Below are positions 1-6,938 of a stretch of DNA of 64,000 nt, piece after piece. The translations under genes and the position numbers were made by a program. The notes below the pieces were generated by a model. It ran no database searches and was not told where the DNA came from. It saw only the letters and a list, made by a program, of their open reading frames with translations. The first letter of the stretch is position 1; every line of letters begins with the position of its first letter. The stretch is taken from the NCBI GenBank assembly GCA_030425205.1, contig JAUIAP010000001.1, positions 372,001 through 436,000 on the forward strand. The letters run 5' to 3'. This stretch comes from Anaerolineae bacterium (lineage in GTDB: Bacteria; Chloroflexota; Anaerolineae; Promineifilales; Promineifilaceae).

Positions 1-510
1 ACCATTGACATAACCGTAATCATAGCTAAACAGAATGAGATGGAGGACAACAAATGCAAATCCCCAGTTGCCCGTTGGCTTTTTTAGTGCATTGAGCGAT
101 GACCAACCAAACAAGGTGACGAGCGGGGTACAGGCAAGTGAGAGAACGAGAAAGGCGATGGCGGTGCGTCCTGTCAGAAACGTCGTGTCACCAAACCAAT
201 CGGATGCGGTCACAAATTCCCAATACCAAACTTCCCAAAAGATGATAAATGCGGTTGCCACACCGATAAAGTGCGTTAAGATGCGTAGGATTTCGCCCTG
301 TCGTTTTGTTTTGACATTGCTAAACTGCAAGAGTCCGACGACAGCGGCCGCGAGCGCAATTGTGGCCAAGCGCGGAAAGCTTGGCATTGCCGCGATGATG
401 CCGTCATCGCTCAAGAACCAAATCCACGAAAGAAGGCCACCCGCCAGCAAAATCGCGGCGGTGGGCAGCACATCCCACGCCTGCACCCAACTCTGTTTTG
501 ACTTGGCCAT
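1..510 (-). CDS. msrQ: MsrQ-like haem-binding membrane subunit of sulfoxide reductase (partial)
   Basis: The reverse strand is open for 170 codons from an ATG at 510 to the window edge, so the C-terminus is missing. The product is a polytopic membrane protein. Hydrophobic segments lie near residues 14-33 and 45-60, and the last part contains a TGRTAIAFLVLSLACTPL segment and an HLILFSY segment, like the ferric-reductase-like fold of MsrQ/YedZ (seen and family knowledge). MsrQ passes electrons from the quinone pool or flavin to the periplasmic molybdenum subunit MsrP. It starts 2 nt after the msrP stop with a GGAGAA ribosome site inside the msrP end, so the two are coupled. The long N-terminus before the first helix is not typical of E. 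coli MsrQ. Confidence 0.8.
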   Translation of the reverse strand, partial: MAKSKQSWVQAWDVLPTAAILLAGGLLSWIWFLSDDGIIAAMPSFPRLATIALAAAVVGLLQFSNVKTKRQGEILRILTHFIGVATAFIIFWEVWYWEFVTASDWFGDTTFLTGRTAIAFLVLSLACTPLVTLFGWSSLNALKKPTGNWGFAFVVLHLILFSYDYGYVNG

Positions 511-512
511 GA

Positions 513-1541
513 TTAGAAGTTCTCCTGCAAATCCATTCCCTGATAAAGAGAGGCAACTTGTTCTTCATAGCCATTAAACATTAGGGTATCAATTCGGCCG
601 AATTGACCAATACGCCTTTCTGTTGCCTGTGACCAGCGTGGATGCGGGACATTTGGATTGACGTTACTATAAAAACCATACTCGCGTGAGTTAGCATCCA
701 TCCAAAATGAGACGGGCATTTCGTCCACCAGTTCGATCTTGACAATCGACTTAATGCTCTTAAAACCGTACTTCCACGGAACAACCAAGCGCAACGGGGC
801 ACCGTTTTGCGGCAGTAGCGGTTCACCATAAATGCCCGTTCCCATCAGGGTGAGATCATTCATCGCCTCATCCAGTCGCAATCCTTCGACATACGGCCAA
901 TCGTAAAAGTTAAATGCACCACCTTGACCCGGAAATTGATCGGGATCATCGAGTGTCGTGAATTTGACAAATTTTGCGTCGCTGGTTGGTTCAACCTTTT
1001 CGAGCAGCTTGCGCAATGGGAAGCCGACCCATGGAATTACCATCGACCACGCTTCAACACAGCGTAAGCGGTAGATTCGCTCTTCTTGATCATATTCCGC
1101 CAGCAAATCTTCCAGCCCAAACGTCCCGCCGTTGTTGACCATGCCAGATACTTCAACATCCCACGGTGAGGTCACAAAATTTTGCGACAGCGGTTGGACT
1201 TTGCCCTTGTCTGTGCTGAACTCATAAAAATTGTTGTAACTGATAATATCTTGCAGATCGGTCAGTTCGGCACCGAGTTCATCGGTTGTTTGTGAGACAG
1301 ATGGTTGGAGTCCTGCCGCCTCATCTCCAGTTGTGGGTGCCGCGCCTTGTGGATCGGGCAATGATGTTGGGACAGCGACTGAGCCGGGTTCAACGGGACG
1401 ATCTGGGCGACATGCGGCGAAAAGTGATGTGCCCGCAATTGCGCCAGCCCCCTTGATAAAGCTGCGACGGTTGAGATAGTGCTGTTTTGGGGTAACTTCA
1501 TTTTCTGAAATCTCCCATGATTTTCGTTTTTTGATTAACAT
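513..1541 (-). CDS. msrP: MsrP-type protein-methionine-sulfoxide reductase, molybdenum subunit
   Basis: Exported molybdopterin oxidoreductase of the YedY/MsrP family that repairs oxidised methionines in extracytoplasmic proteins. The N-terminus carries a twin-arginine signal (NRRSFIKGAG, about residue 24) followed by AACRP, which could also be a lipidation site. The core has the sulfite-oxidase fold signatures RLRCVEAWSMVIPW, containing the molybdenum-ligating Cys, and GAPLRLVVPWKYGFKSIK. I start at the ATG at 1541 rather than the longer frame from 1571, because an AGAGGA ribosome site lies just upstream of it and the Tat signal is then properly N-terminal. Length is about 342 aa, normal for the family. 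A TCGGCCGA palindrome lies near the 3' end (594). It is followed directly by msrQ. Confidence 0.9.
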   Translation of the reverse strand: MLIKKRKSWEISENEVTPKQHYLNRRSFIKGAGAIAGTSLFAACRPDRPVEPGSVAVPTSLPDPQGAAPTTGDEAAGLQPSVSQTTDELGAELTDLQDIISYNNFYEFSTDKGKVQPLSQNFVTSPWDVEVSGMVNNGGTFGLEDLLAEYDQEERIYRLRCVEAWSMVIPWVGFPLRKLLEKVEPTSDAKFVKFTTLDDPDQFPGQGGAFNFYDWPYVEGLRLDEAMNDLTLMGTGIYGEPLLPQNGAPLRLVVPWKYGFKSIKSIVKIELVDEMPVSFWMDANSREYGFYSNVNPNVPHPRWSQATERRIGQFGRIDTLMFNGYEEQVASLYQGMDLQENF

Positions 1542-1631
1542 AGTTTGTCCTCTACTTTTGTATACGCTCAATTGTACGAGTTAAATCCTATGAAATCGTA
1601 AACATTAGCTTGCGAGATTATTACAAGACGG

Positions 1632-3032
1632 CTATTCGACGATCAAATCATGTAGGAAGGTGACAGCCTTCTGTGTATCGACTTCATTTACAACGAGACT
1701 AATGCTGCATTCTGATGACCCCTGCGCGATGGCAATAATGTTGACCGTTGAAAGCGCACTAAAGACACGACCTGCAACGCCCGACGTTCCAGCCATGCCT
1801 GCACCGACAACCGTCACAATCGAGACAGGACGCTGAACGCGCACACGATCAATGTCGCGCGCCTTAATCTCTTCGACAAACTCTTCCTCAATGCTTTCGA
1901 TGATGTCATCCGAGTGACCCGCAGGAACGGCAAAACAGATCGACTGCTCTGAGGAGGCTTGCGAAATTAGTAAAACGCTGACCCGCTCATCTGCCACAGC
2001 CTTGAAGACGCGCGCCGCGACACCGACAACACCGAGCATCCCCTTCCCTTCAACGGTCAGCAAGCGGACATCCTTGATGGCCGTAACGGCCTTGATCGAC
2101 CCACTCACCTTGCGTTCCTTAACGATGACCGTTCCGGGATGGGCTGGATTGAACGTGTTTTTGATGCGTAGCGGGACATTATGTTCGATCACGGGACGCA
2201 TTGTTTTAGGATGTAACACTTTGGCACCGTAATAGGCCAACTCGCTGACTTCGCGATAGGTCAGTTCAGGGATCGATTGGGCATTGGGGACAATGCGTGG
2301 ATCGGCCGACATGACCCCATCGACATCTGTCCAAATCCAAACCTCGTTCGCCTCAAGCGCGTAGCCGAGAATTGAGCCACTATAATCGGAGCCACCACGT
2401 CCGAGTGTGGTTGTGATGCCGTTGGAATCGGCCGAAATAAATCCCGTCACAACTGGAATCCCGCCGCGTTCCAAAATTGGTCTCAAAACCGCCTCACACT
2501 TCACCTTCGTCTGCTCTAAATCAGGTGTCGCATTTTGAAAGTGGCTATCCGTTTCGATCAACGCAGTTGCGTCGATTGCAACTGCATCATGCCCCAATGC
2601 ACGCAGATACGCCGCCAGCACGCGCACGCTCATCTGCTCCCCCATCCCGCCGATGCTATCTAATGCGCGTGGTGACAGCTCTCCCAACACGTTAACCGCT
2701 GCACACAAATCCTCATAGCGCTCCACAAACGCTCGATTTTCGGCAATCAAATCAACGACCTCGTCAATCGCCGCCAGTTCATGAATCGCCTGTCCATGCA
2801 CCTCGCGCAATGAGTCCGCCGTCTGCCTGTAGGTTTGATCATCGCCCGCCAACGCCGTGTGCGCTCCGTTCAGCAACAGATCGGTTACTTTCACCGGCTT
2901 CGTCCCCATCGCCGACGCAACCACAACCACATCCCCAAATCGCTCTCGATTATCCAAAATCAATCTAGCCGTCTGTTGCATCGCCTCCGCGCTGCCAACC
3001 GACGTACCACCAAATTTCATCACTAATGTCAT
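1632..3032 (-). CDS. lysC: Aspartate kinase (monofunctional, two C-terminal ACT domains)
   Basis: Phosphorylates aspartate to start the lysine/threonine/methionine pathway. The 466-aa product has the kinase signature KFGGTSVGSA at residue 6, GRGGSDYSG in the catalytic core and WTDVDGVMSADPR. Two ACT regulatory modules follow, beginning near LLTVEGKGMLGVVGVA and VSIVTVVGAGMAG. Length fits a single-function aspartokinase; there is no homoserine dehydrogenase fusion. The gene stands alone and is preceded by a SAM-I riboswitch and a terminator, so expression is inferred to fall when S-adenosylmethionine is plentiful. This suggests that this isozyme mainly supplies the methionine branch. The gene symbol is by general function; the isozyme class is not resolved. 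Confidence 0.93.
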   Translation of the reverse strand: MTLVMKFGGTSVGSAEAMQQTARLILDNRERFGDVVVVASAMGTKPVKVTDLLLNGAHTALAGDDQTYRQTADSLREVHGQAIHELAAIDEVVDLIAENRAFVERYEDLCAAVNVLGELSPRALDSIGGMGEQMSVRVLAAYLRALGHDAVAIDATALIETDSHFQNATPDLEQTKVKCEAVLRPILERGGIPVVTGFISADSNGITTTLGRGGSDYSGSILGYALEANEVWIWTDVDGVMSADPRIVPNAQSIPELTYREVSELAYYGAKVLHPKTMRPVIEHNVPLRIKNTFNPAHPGTVIVKERKVSGSIKAVTAIKDVRLLTVEGKGMLGVVGVAARVFKAVADERVSVLLISQASSEQSICFAVPAGHSDDIIESIEEEFVEEIKARDIDRVRVQRPVSIVTVVGAGMAGTSGVAGRVFSALSTVNIIAIAQGSSECSISLVVNEVDTQKAVTFLHDLIVE

Positions 3033-3090
3033 CGTTTCTCTCCATGCCTATCGGAATAAGTCCCGACGTTAATTCTTCTGCTTAACGCAC

Positions 3091-3121
3091 AAAAAAAGCC
3101 CCTTGCAAGTGCAAGGGGCTT
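3091..3121 (-). terminator. Intrinsic terminator of the SAM riboswitch expression platform
   Basis: A near-perfect hairpin (AGCCCCTTGCA / TGCAAGGGGCT) is followed on the minus strand by seven T. It lies between the aptamer and the aspartokinase start, so it is the off-state terminator of a transcriptional riboswitch rather than the end of a gene. Confidence 0.9.
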
Positions 3122-3143
3122 TCATTTTTCCATTGTCCACTTG

Positions 3144-3248
3144 CTCTTATCTTCCAGTTAGTCTGTCCAGAAGTAGCACCTATCCACATAAATAGTGGGG
3201 TTGCTGCGGAGTCATTGGGCTTGGTCCCTCGGCCGCTCTGGATAAGAG
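3144..3248 (-). promoter_or_regulatory. SAM-I (S-box) riboswitch aptamer upstream of aspartokinase
   Basis: Read on the minus strand, closing stem P1 is CTCTTATC paired with GATAAGAG at the two ends. Between them, in order, are the conserved S-box blocks GAGGGACCAAGCCC, AATGACTCC, CAGCAACC and GGTGCTACTTC. These match the SAM-I consensus (a GAGGGA core, GCAACC, GGTGCTAA/TTCC). The aptamer is followed by a terminator and then the aspartokinase start. SAM binding should favour the terminator. Identification rests on the consensus and stem pairing read by eye. Confidence 0.92.
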
Positions 3249-3369
3249 TGTCAAAATCTCGCATAGGATGGTCGTTCCTACCATTGCAGGAACCCATTCT
3301 TCTTCAGCAAGATTTCAAATGTGCATTATTCAATTTGTAACGTCCAAATTTTAGCGATAAAATCTGCTC

Positions 3370-3397
3370 TTGCCAAACATTTTTGCCTTGCTATAAT
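3370..3397 (+). promoter_or_regulatory. Promoter of tRNA-Val
   Basis: TTGCCA and TATAAT hexamers are separated by 16 nt, ending 12 nt before the tRNA. This is a housekeeping sigma-70-type promoter. Confidence 0.75.
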
Positions 3398-3409
3398 TCT
3401 CGTCCGCAA

Positions 3410-3483
<74 letters not shown>

Positions 3484-3484
3484 T

Positions 3485-3516
3485 CAAAAAAGGTCGCCAG
3501 CTGGCGGCCTTTTTTA
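3485..3516 (+). terminator. Terminator after tRNA-Val
   Basis: An A-tract flanked GGTCGCCAG / CTGGCGGCC stem is followed by a run of T, directly downstream of the tRNA. It is symmetrical, so it can act in both directions. Confidence 0.88.
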
Positions 3517-3554
3517 TTTACCTTCTCGTAATTACTCAGACTCTCTGGAAAAGA

Positions 3555-3622
3555 ATCTGTCATACCTGCCTTCGCAGGTATCCATTTCTTTGGCGTGCCA
3601 GAGTAGCTTCCCGCGCGGTCAG
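3555..3622 (+). repeat. Palindromic intergenic repeat (CCTGC-TTC-GCAGG type)
   Basis: Contains TACCTGCCTTCGCAGGTA, the reverse complement of the core in the 48909 and 52943 elements, followed by the same ATCCATT word and a second inverted repeat near the right end. It lacks the full 103-bp element, so it is a diverged or partial relative. Confidence 0.55.
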
Positions 3623-3681
3623 GAATGACGGCTGATTGGTTCTCTAAAATCAATTTTCCCACAATTGGTTATACTTCTGGT

Positions 3682-4494
3682 GTGAGAAAACAATTTTACT
3701 TCGCCATTCTGCTGACGTTACTCAGCCTGTTGCTTAGCTGTCAGGAGCGCACGTTGCCCGATCCTCCTGACGCCCCAACCATTCCTGTGCCAGAAACGGT
3801 GCGCGTTGGCGTGGCGACGGGGGCGCAACAGTTGGCGTTTCTGGGCCTCAACGAAACGCCAACGCTCTCGATTGGCTACACGCTGGCCGATGGAAAGGCA
3901 CTGCGCGAGGATGTCAAGAATGGTGTGCTGGACGGGGCGTTTGTCTATGTCGTGCCAGATGAGGAGTTTTGGTTTAACCCTGTTGTGGTTGATGGGATTG
4001 TGTTCATTGTGCATCCCGAAAATCCTGTGCAACACTTCGCATTCGTCAAGGTGCGGCAGATTTATGGCGGCGAGATAACGAACTGGTCAGCCGTTGGCGG
4101 TCGCGATGCTCCCATTGCGTTGATCGTGCCGGGTCGAGAGACAGATGTGCGCGCGATTTTCAACGAGCGCGTGATGGGGGCACAGCGCGTGTCGATCAAT
4201 GCGGAGGTCAGCCCAACCCCTGATGCATTGATTGAGGCGGTCATGAACAACCCCAACGCGATTGGTGTCACGACAGTCGGCGCGATAGCCGCATCCGCTC
4301 AGGTGCGCGCCCTGCAGATTGAGCAGTCTGAACCAAACCCCAATCAGTTGGCGCAACAAATTTATCCGCTCTCGATGCCTGTCTATTGGATTTCGCTAGA
4401 AGAGCCACAAGGCGCAGCGCGGGGGGTGTTGGCTATGGTGCAATCTGGCGGTGTGCAGGAGAGTTTGGGGTCAGTTTTCGGCCGAATTCGCTAA
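3682..4494 (+). CDS. PstS-like substrate-binding lipoprotein
   Basis: A roughly 270-aa exported protein. From the GTG at 3682 there is a clean lipoprotein signal (RKQFYFAILLTLLSLLLSC) with Cys in the lipobox LLSC. The longer frame from 3625 starts inside a repeat and would place the signal internally, so I prefer 3682. The body contains the PBP-like phosphate-binding signature FAFVKVRQIYGGEITNWSAVGG, the hallmark of PstS relatives, then GRETDVRAIFNERVMG and PNAIGV. It would bind phosphate or another small oxyanion outside the membrane. There is no pstCAB nearby, so it may be a stand-alone sensor or scavenger. It precedes the ECF sigma operon by 72 nt. Confidence 0.75.
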   Translation: MRKQFYFAILLTLLSLLLSCQERTLPDPPDAPTIPVPETVRVGVATGAQQLAFLGLNETPTLSIGYTLADGKALREDVKNGVLDGAFVYVVPDEEFWFNPVVVDGIVFIVHPENPVQHFAFVKVRQIYGGEITNWSAVGGRDAPIALIVPGRETDVRAIFNERVMGAQRVSINAEVSPTPDALIEAVMNNPNAIGVTTVGAIAASAQVRALQIEQSEPNPNQLAQQIYPLSMPVYWISLEEPQGAARGVLAMVQSGGVQESLGSVFGRIR

Positions 4495-4566
4495 AAACCA
4501 AACCATGTTGCCTAAAAGTGATCAAATCCCCGACTCCCCACGTATCACTCAGTAGAATGGAACGGA

Positions 4567-5139
4567 ATGTCTGATACCCTCGACCTCATCGCGCGCTGGC
4601 AAGCGGGCGACCAACATGCCGCTGAACAGCTCTACGCCCATGCGCGGGAGCGTGTTTTTCGGCTGGCGTATGGGTTATTGGGCAATCCACAAGATGCTGA
4701 GGAAGTCGCGCAAGATGCGCTGACATACGCACTCGTGAATATCGACCGATATGATCCCAACCGCGCTCTATTCTCGACATGGCTGCACACGATTACCGTC
4801 AGCCGTGTACGCGATCGCCAACGGCGCAAACGTTTTTCGCTCACCTCACTGACCGAATGGATGGCGGGTGGGCGCGATTTTGTAGCAGAGTCGCCGCGCA
4901 TTGAGGAACGGTTGGAACAAGGATTTGCCCGAAGCGAGGTGTGGGAAGCGGTTCAAACGCTGACCCCCACATTACGTGAGGCAATCGTCTTGCGCTATTG
5001 GGCGCAGCACAGCTTTCGAGAGATGGCAACAATAATGGAATGTCCGGTGGGTACGGCACAAAGTCGGGTACGGCGCGGGTTCGAACAGTTGACGGCGGTT
5101 TTATCGGCCGATCTGCTCACCCATTTTGAGGACGCATGA
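4567..5139 (+). CDS. ECF-type RNA polymerase sigma factor
   Basis: A 190-aa sigma-70 family regulator. Region 2 spans about residues 20-90, with YGLLGNPQDAEEVAQDAL and FSTWLHTITVSRVRDRQRR. Region 4 spans about 125-180, with LTPTLREAIVLRYW and a helix-turn-helix around FREMATIMECPVGTAQSR. No region 1 or 3, as in ECF factors. Its stop codon overlaps the start of the next gene (ATGA), a membrane protein with the layout of an anti-sigma factor, so the pair should form a signal-responsive switch. The likely target includes its own operon, with the surface protein downstream; this is inference. Confidence 0.9.
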   Translation: MSDTLDLIARWQAGDQHAAEQLYAHARERVFRLAYGLLGNPQDAEEVAQDALTYALVNIDRYDPNRALFSTWLHTITVSRVRDRQRRKRFSLTSLTEWMAGGRDFVAESPRIEERLEQGFARSEVWEAVQTLTPTLREAIVLRYWAQHSFREMATIMECPVGTAQSRVRRGFEQLTAVLSADLLTHFEDA

Positions 5140-5681
5140 ACGAGCAAATCCTCGACTACATCAATGGCGTGCTCGATGAGAAGGCGCAGCTTCAATTTGA
5201 AACGCAGTTGCGTGAAGATGCAGAGCTGCGCGATCAAGTTGCACGCACCCGCCGTGTGCAACGGCGTCTCTCAGAACAGGTGCGCGGCAACATCAATCTC
5301 GTTGAGCCACCTGCATCAATGACATTTGCCGCGATTGCCCCGCATGTTCGTCGGCGCGTGCCATTTGCTCAACGCATTGGCTACACGTTTGCTGCGCTTG
5401 CGGCTGTCGTCGTGCTGTTTTTTGCCGTTGCCTATAGTCTACCCGACGATGTCCGCCAACCGCTTGAAGGCGGGGTGACAACGCCCATTCCAACGGTTGA
5501 CGTGTTCACCATCAACACTGCGACACCGCTCACGCTAACATTAACCACAAATGCCGTGAATGCACCTAGTATTCCGGTTCGTACCCCCACGCCGGAAGGC
5601 GAAAATTTGCTAGAATCACCAACGGTGACAGGGGTGGACTCAATAATCACCCGCACGCCGCTTGCAACAGAAGAAAGGTAA
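5136..5681 (+). CDS. Putative membrane-anchored anti-sigma factor
   Basis: 181 aa, translationally coupled to the ECF sigma gene. The N-terminal half is charged (ILDYINGVLDEKAQLQFETQL, then arginine-rich), like the sigma-binding domain of anti-sigma factors (DUF/RskA type). One transmembrane segment lies at about residues 84-103 (TFAALAAVVVLFFAVAYSL). The outer part is Thr/Pro-rich and low complexity. There is no HxxxCxxC zinc motif, so it is not a ZAS-type factor. Function is inferred from position and topology only. Confidence 0.72.
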   Translation: MNEQILDYINGVLDEKAQLQFETQLREDAELRDQVARTRRVQRRLSEQVRGNINLVEPPASMTFAAIAPHVRRRVPFAQRIGYTFAALAAVVVLFFAVAYSLPDDVRQPLEGGVTTPIPTVDVFTINTATPLTLTLTTNAVNAPSIPVRTPTPEGENLLESPTVTGVDSIITRTPLATEER

Positions 5682-5684
5682 CCC

Positions 5685-6593
5685 ATGACTCGTTTACTAT
5701 TTGCACTATCAATCTTTTTTGGACTTTGTCTATTTGCGTTTTCTCCCTTAAGCGTCGCGGCGCAAACCATCCCGACGCGCACGCCAACGCCTGTTGGTGG
5801 TGGCGGTGGCGGTGGCGGCGGTAACCCTGTCACGCCTGTGATTGTGATTACCTCAACACCAGTGCCGGCACCTCCTGCGACCAATACGCCCGTGCCGCCA
5901 CCTCCTGCAACCAATACGCCGCGCCCCGTCAACACGAACACACCATTCCCGACGAATACGCCGTTCCCGACCAATACAAGTACGCCATTTCCGACCAATA
6001 CACCGTTCCCGACGAATACGCCGCTGCCAGCGAATACCAATACGCCATTTCCAACCAATACCCCGCTACCTGCTAATACAAACACACCGTTCCCCACCAA
6101 TACACGCCCGCCCGCCACGTCTACTCCTGTTCCAGCGGTAAATACGCCTCGCCCGACCAATACGTCGACAAGTGCTGGCGCTGCGCCAACAACTGACGCA
6201 ACGACGGATGATTCATCAACGCAAAGTGATCCGACGCCGACATCTGAACCAACTTCGACCAGTACTGCAACTAGCCCAAGCCCAACCGCATCACCAACAG
6301 TTGCGGAATCTTCTTCCGACGATGCAACGGCAACGACGGAGAGTGCCATTGTGCCAACGGCTGAGGTGACAATTTCGGCCGAAAACGAACCCGATACCGC
6401 AGCAGGCGGCACAGATACGACAAGTGATTTAGACCCAGAAACCGATGATCCAATCGTCGTCGAACCGACCGATGAAAATGGCCCAAATTGGCTGCTTTGG
6501 GGCGGTGCTGGGTTAGTGGCTGCTGCGGGGGGTTGGTTCTTCCTTGCAGCGCGCCGCGGTGATGATGAAGCGGAAGACAGCGGCACGGCATGA
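5685..6593 (+). CDS. Pro/Thr-rich repeat surface protein with C-terminal anchor
   Basis: A 302-aa exported protein of unknown function. Signal peptide at residues 1-27 (FALSIFFGLCLFAFSPLSVAAQ), a Gly run, then a long PTNTP / FPTNTP low-complexity repeat (about residues 60-150), a Ser/Thr/Asp-rich stalk, and a C-terminal transmembrane helix (LLWGGAGLVAAAGGWFFLA) with a short RRGDDE tail. This is a wall-spanning stalk or mucin-like design. It starts 3 nt after the anti-sigma stop and is followed by a terminator, so it is the third gene of the ECF operon and probably an output of that switch. A long minus-strand reading frame here is only the mirror of the repeat. Confidence 0.75.
   Translation: MTRLLFALSIFFGLCLFAFSPLSVAAQTIPTRTPTPVGGGGGGGGGNPVTPVIVITSTPVPAPPATNTPVPPPPATNTPRPVNTNTPFPTNTPFPTNTSTPFPTNTPFPTNTPLPANTNTPFPTNTPLPANTNTPFPTNTRPPATSTPVPAVNTPRPTNTSTSAGAAPTTDATTDDSSTQSDPTPTSEPTSTSTATSPSPTASPTVAESSSDDATATTESAIVPTAEVTISAENEPDTAAGGTDTTSDLDPETDDPIVVEPTDENGPNWLLWGGAGLVAAAGGWFFLAARRGDDEAEDSGTA
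5875..6115 (+). repeat. Tandem PTNTP-coding repeat
   Basis: Imperfect repeats of a unit coding Phe-Pro-Thr-Asn-Thr-Pro, with variants NTNTP and LPANT. Codons vary between copies, so the array is maintained at protein level as well as by DNA duplication. Confidence 0.85.
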
Positions 6594-6623
6594 TGATTTA
6601 GCTGCTTCTGGATTTTTTCATAT

Positions 6624-6655
6624 AAAACGGGGTTTCTTGATGGAATCCCGTTTTT
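6624..6655 (+). terminator. Terminator of the ECF operon
   Basis: An AAACGGGGTTT / GGAATCCCGTTT stem is followed by T-rich sequence, 31 nt after the surface-protein stop. Confidence 0.8.
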
Positions 6656-6938
6656 ATTTCTTCGCTAATCTTTAGGTTTTCGCACCGCTTGCGGCACGGT
6701 CACCCTCATTGGTTTACTCGCGGATTTTGCAAATGAACCACTTGGTGCAAGAGAGCAAGGTTGGGAAAAGATGCTTGATTCATAGAAACATTACACACAA
6801 ATAAGCTCAAAATTTGTCAGCTTTTGGCGCAGGTAAGTTGCCGCCATTGCGTAGGTGAATCGTTCCAGGAATATATCTGGTCTGCTCAAACTTTTTGCTA
6901 TATTTAAGCAATCGTATCTCGTTTCAGGAGAAAGACAG
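6656..6938. other. Intergenic gap before the alpha-2-macroglobulin gene
   Basis: About 280 nt without a convincing gene, repeat or RNA. It must hold the promoter of the next gene; the A/T-rich stretch around 6890-6905 is a candidate, but no clear -35/-10 pair is seen. Confidence 0.5.

Noticed and set aside
35..577. Open frame on the plus strand
   Set aside because: It is antisense to msrQ, which has coupling, a ribosome site and membrane helices; the plus-strand product has no family resemblance.
3082..3297. 71-aa minus-strand frame
   Set aside because: It covers exactly the SAM riboswitch and its terminator, so it is non-coding.
5875..6115. Possible CRISPR-like array
   Set aside because: Repeats are in frame, of variable length and lack unique spacers; they encode PTNTP units.
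5432..6586. Long minus-strand frame rich in Val-Gly repeats
   Set aside because: It is the mirror of the PTNTP-coding repeat; the plus-strand protein has a signal peptide and operon position.
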